DNA from: Acanthamoeba sp. SK_2022b
Lineage: Eukaryota; Discosea; Longamoebia; Acanthamoebidae
Assembly: GCA_027943245.1 (NCBI GenBank)
Contig: JANDJZ010000703.1
Span: 1-19,589, forward strand
DNA: 19,589 nt
Reading direction: 5' to 3'
Under the pieces are notes generated by a model that was not told the DNA's origin, did not search any database, and was given only the letters and a program-made list of their open reading frames with translations. Made by a program: the position numbers and the translations under genes. This document shows, piece after piece, positions 17,856-19,589 of this stretch; the stretch's first letter is position 1; the number at the start of each line of letters is the position of its first letter.

Positions 17856-19136
17856 ATGGCACAGGGGGAGGCAATGGTGCTGCGGCTGCTGCGGCTGCCC
17901 TACGTGGTGGCCCTCGTGGGTCTGCACCTCTCCTCGGCCCTCTTGGCCGCACCCCTCCAGCTCTACCTGCTCGTCCTACACGTGAGCCCCGCCTCCTCAC
18001 GCAGCACACAGCCACTGTACCTTACCTTTATACTGGGTTGTTGCCGCTTTGACGCTAGGCAACACTGGGTCCACAAGTGCTGGCACGTTCCCGAGCTCTG
18101 CACGCCCTGCTTTGGCTGCCTCGGTATGTAGACGTACCTGTCCACTGTGATGCTATTCTCGGTTGACTGTTTGTGGCCGGCGTTGTGGTGGGCAGTTGGC
18201 TGGGCTGTACTCTCTTCCCTCTGTTCGCCGTCGGTTTGATGGGCGCTGCGCTCTATGCTACGTACGCCGCCATCGAACACGAAGGCCGGCTCATCGCCGC
18301 TATCTCCACCGTGTCGCTTGGCATATGTACTACCCTCCACACCAGCCCACACCCGCCCTCGAGCTCGAAGCTTGGACGCTGATACTGGCGTGCAGCTCTA
18401 CTCATCGCGCAGGTCAAGGGCCTCTTCTTTCCGGCTATGAAGGTCTTGCCCGCCGCAGACCTGTACCCGCACCTCCAACTATTTATTTCTATTTTTAATA
18501 TAAATTGAAAAATCATTTTAATTTAATATAATTTCAAATAACAGAAAAAGCACCTGCTTACACTGTTCGCGCAGGGCTGAATACGCCAAGTCCACTGTTG
18601 CGGCACAGAGGGACCTCGTCGCCTTCGTCGGCACGGCCCTGGTCGCCGTCACGCTCGTCAGGTTTCGCCAACCGCAGCCAAAGTTGTGTGGCAACGCGTT
18701 GATGATTGACGCTCTCTGGTTCGTGATTGTCAGGGTGCCGTGGCTTGTGCAGTGGGCGCGAGGCACGGCGGCGTTCAAGAAGGCGAACCCGTATCTCCAA
18801 TACTGCTGGACGCAGCTGCTCTACGCCGTGCTGGACTACGCTTGCCTGCCCTTCTTGCTCATCGTGCTGATCACTGTGTGGCGCCTCCCGCAGCTGCGCA
18901 AGTTGTGGAAGCAGCACGTACGGCCACCTCACCTGTCCCCAAAAGCTTCCGCGCCCTACACACTTCTGGCTGACTTGCCCTCCCCCCCGGTTTGCAGGCG
19001 CAGAGCGAAGTTAATCGGCGGCTCAGCCTGGTGGCCACAGCGATCAACGTCCTGATGGACATCCCCAGTTTCATTCTCGCCATTCCTATCATTGCCACCA
19101 TCTGGCGGGCACCGGCATTGTTCATCAAGCTAGCTG

Positions 19137-19170
<34 letters not shown>

Positions 19171-19177
19171 ATCGACA

Positions 19178-19242
<65 letters not shown>

Positions 19243-19589
19243 CTCTCTCTCTCTCTCTCTCCACACATACGCCACACCCACTAAACGCATCTGACGCTTC
19301 TGACTCGTGTTTGATCAGGCCAACATTGAGGAGTGGCGTAGCATATGTTTGGCCGAAGCGCTCGCGTGGCTGATCGACATTCCGTTCGTACTGATGGCTC
19401 TGGTCACATCTCTGGCCCTGTGGGGCCGCGCCTTCTACTTCTGGTGGCTGTTCTACGATGCGCTCCGCCAAAACAGCCGCCCCTCGTCTGCTACGACCAC
19501 CAAGGGGAGCGCTAGGGGGGCACAACAGGCAGCGCCCAGCACGCAGTCGTTGCGCGGACTCGTGTGGAAGCAATTCGTGTGCGCCCTGC
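17856..19589 (+). CDS. Multi-pass membrane protein with exon-encoded two-helix repeats (partial)
   Basis: Seven exons join in consistent phase: 17856-17981, 18059-18123, 18196-18310, 18413-18462, 18575-18917, 18998-19138, and 19319 to beyond the window, giving about 370 visible residues. Start MAQGEAMVLRLLRLPYVVAL leads into a hydrophobic helix. Further membrane segments are WLGCTLFPLFAVGLMGAALY, DLVAFVGTALVAVTLVRF, ALWFVIVRVPWLVQW, YACLPFLLIVLITVW, MDIPSFILAIPIIATIW and IDIPFVLMALVTSLALW. The last three sit in a ~47-49-residue unit with a D-x-P turn and a W-R-x-P-type end; phase-0 introns fall at the unit borders. After the last unit comes a Ser/Thr/Gly-rich loop (SRPSSATTTKGSARGAQQ). The family is unknown to me. 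Localisation in a membrane is inferred from hydrophobicity; no signal for organelle is evident. The intron before exon 7 holds a microsatellite. Confidence 0.8.
18480..18545. other. AT-rich patch in intron 4 of the membrane-protein gene
   Basis: About 65 bases of A/T (TTTATTTCTATTTTTAATAT, ATTTTAATTTAATATAATT) within the 18463-18574 intron. The other introns of this gene are GC-moderate, so this resembles the three patches in the left flank. Confidence 0.65.
19139..19262. repeat. Composite (CT)n-(CA)n-(CT)n microsatellite in an intron
   Basis: About 28 bases of CT, a short unique spacer (AAAATCGACAC), about 60 bases of CA, then about 22 bases of CT. It starts at the donor site itself (GAG|GTCTCTCTC) and occupies most of the intron before exon 7, whose acceptor is TTTGATCAG at 19318. 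Confidence 0.9.

Noticed and set aside
1..19589. tRNA, rRNA or other structured RNA genes
   Set aside because: No A/B box pair, conserved rRNA segment or clear cloverleaf was recognised on either strand by eye; a covariance-model scan was not possible.

Overview
This is nuclear DNA of a unicellular eukaryote. The flanking genes are GC-rich and cut by many short GT-AG introns, and they encode an ankyrin-repeat protein, a Ras/Rab-like GTPase, a secreted beta-helix protein and a multi-pass membrane protein. A free-living amoeba of the Acanthamoeba/Balamuthia kind would fit, but that placement is an inference from gene style, not a marker gene. No bacterial gene organisation, CRISPR array, rRNA or tRNA was recognised.

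Left flank (1-5304), all on the minus strand. A secreted or surface protein with a signal peptide and right-handed beta-helix-type repeats (2757 to beyond the left edge) is followed by a small-GTPase-like gene (4043-3059) that lacks its P-loop lysine and its G3 (DxxG) exon, and by an ankyrin-repeat gene (5304-4108). The ankyrin and GTPase blocks lie head to tail and may be one fusion gene.

Central island (about 5360-17010). Base composition drops visibly and open frames become short and broken. Both strands carry remnants of intron-bearing genes: exon-sized frames that join in or near frame across GTATGT...CAG introns but contain stops and shifts. I recognise almost none of them. Two plus-strand remnants (11.75-12.54 kb and 14.8-15.56 kb) are paralogues. 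One small two-exon gene (6531-6814) is still intact. A 10 x 12-bp minisatellite encodes a tetrapeptide repeat (15971-16090). The island ends in a 5'-truncated Ty1/copia retrotransposon fragment on the minus strand: RNase H C-terminus, stop, polypurine tract and a 224-bp LTR.

Right flank (17856 to the right edge), plus strand. A seven-exon gene for a multi-pass membrane protein; its last exons each encode one copy of a ~47-49-residue two-helix repeat.

The flank genes are single-transcript eukaryotic genes with no operon logic. The island reads as an old, decaying accessory insertion whose origin (lost gene cluster, large transposon or integrated virus) cannot be decided from this sequence. 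Exon borders come from reading-frame continuity and splice consensus only.
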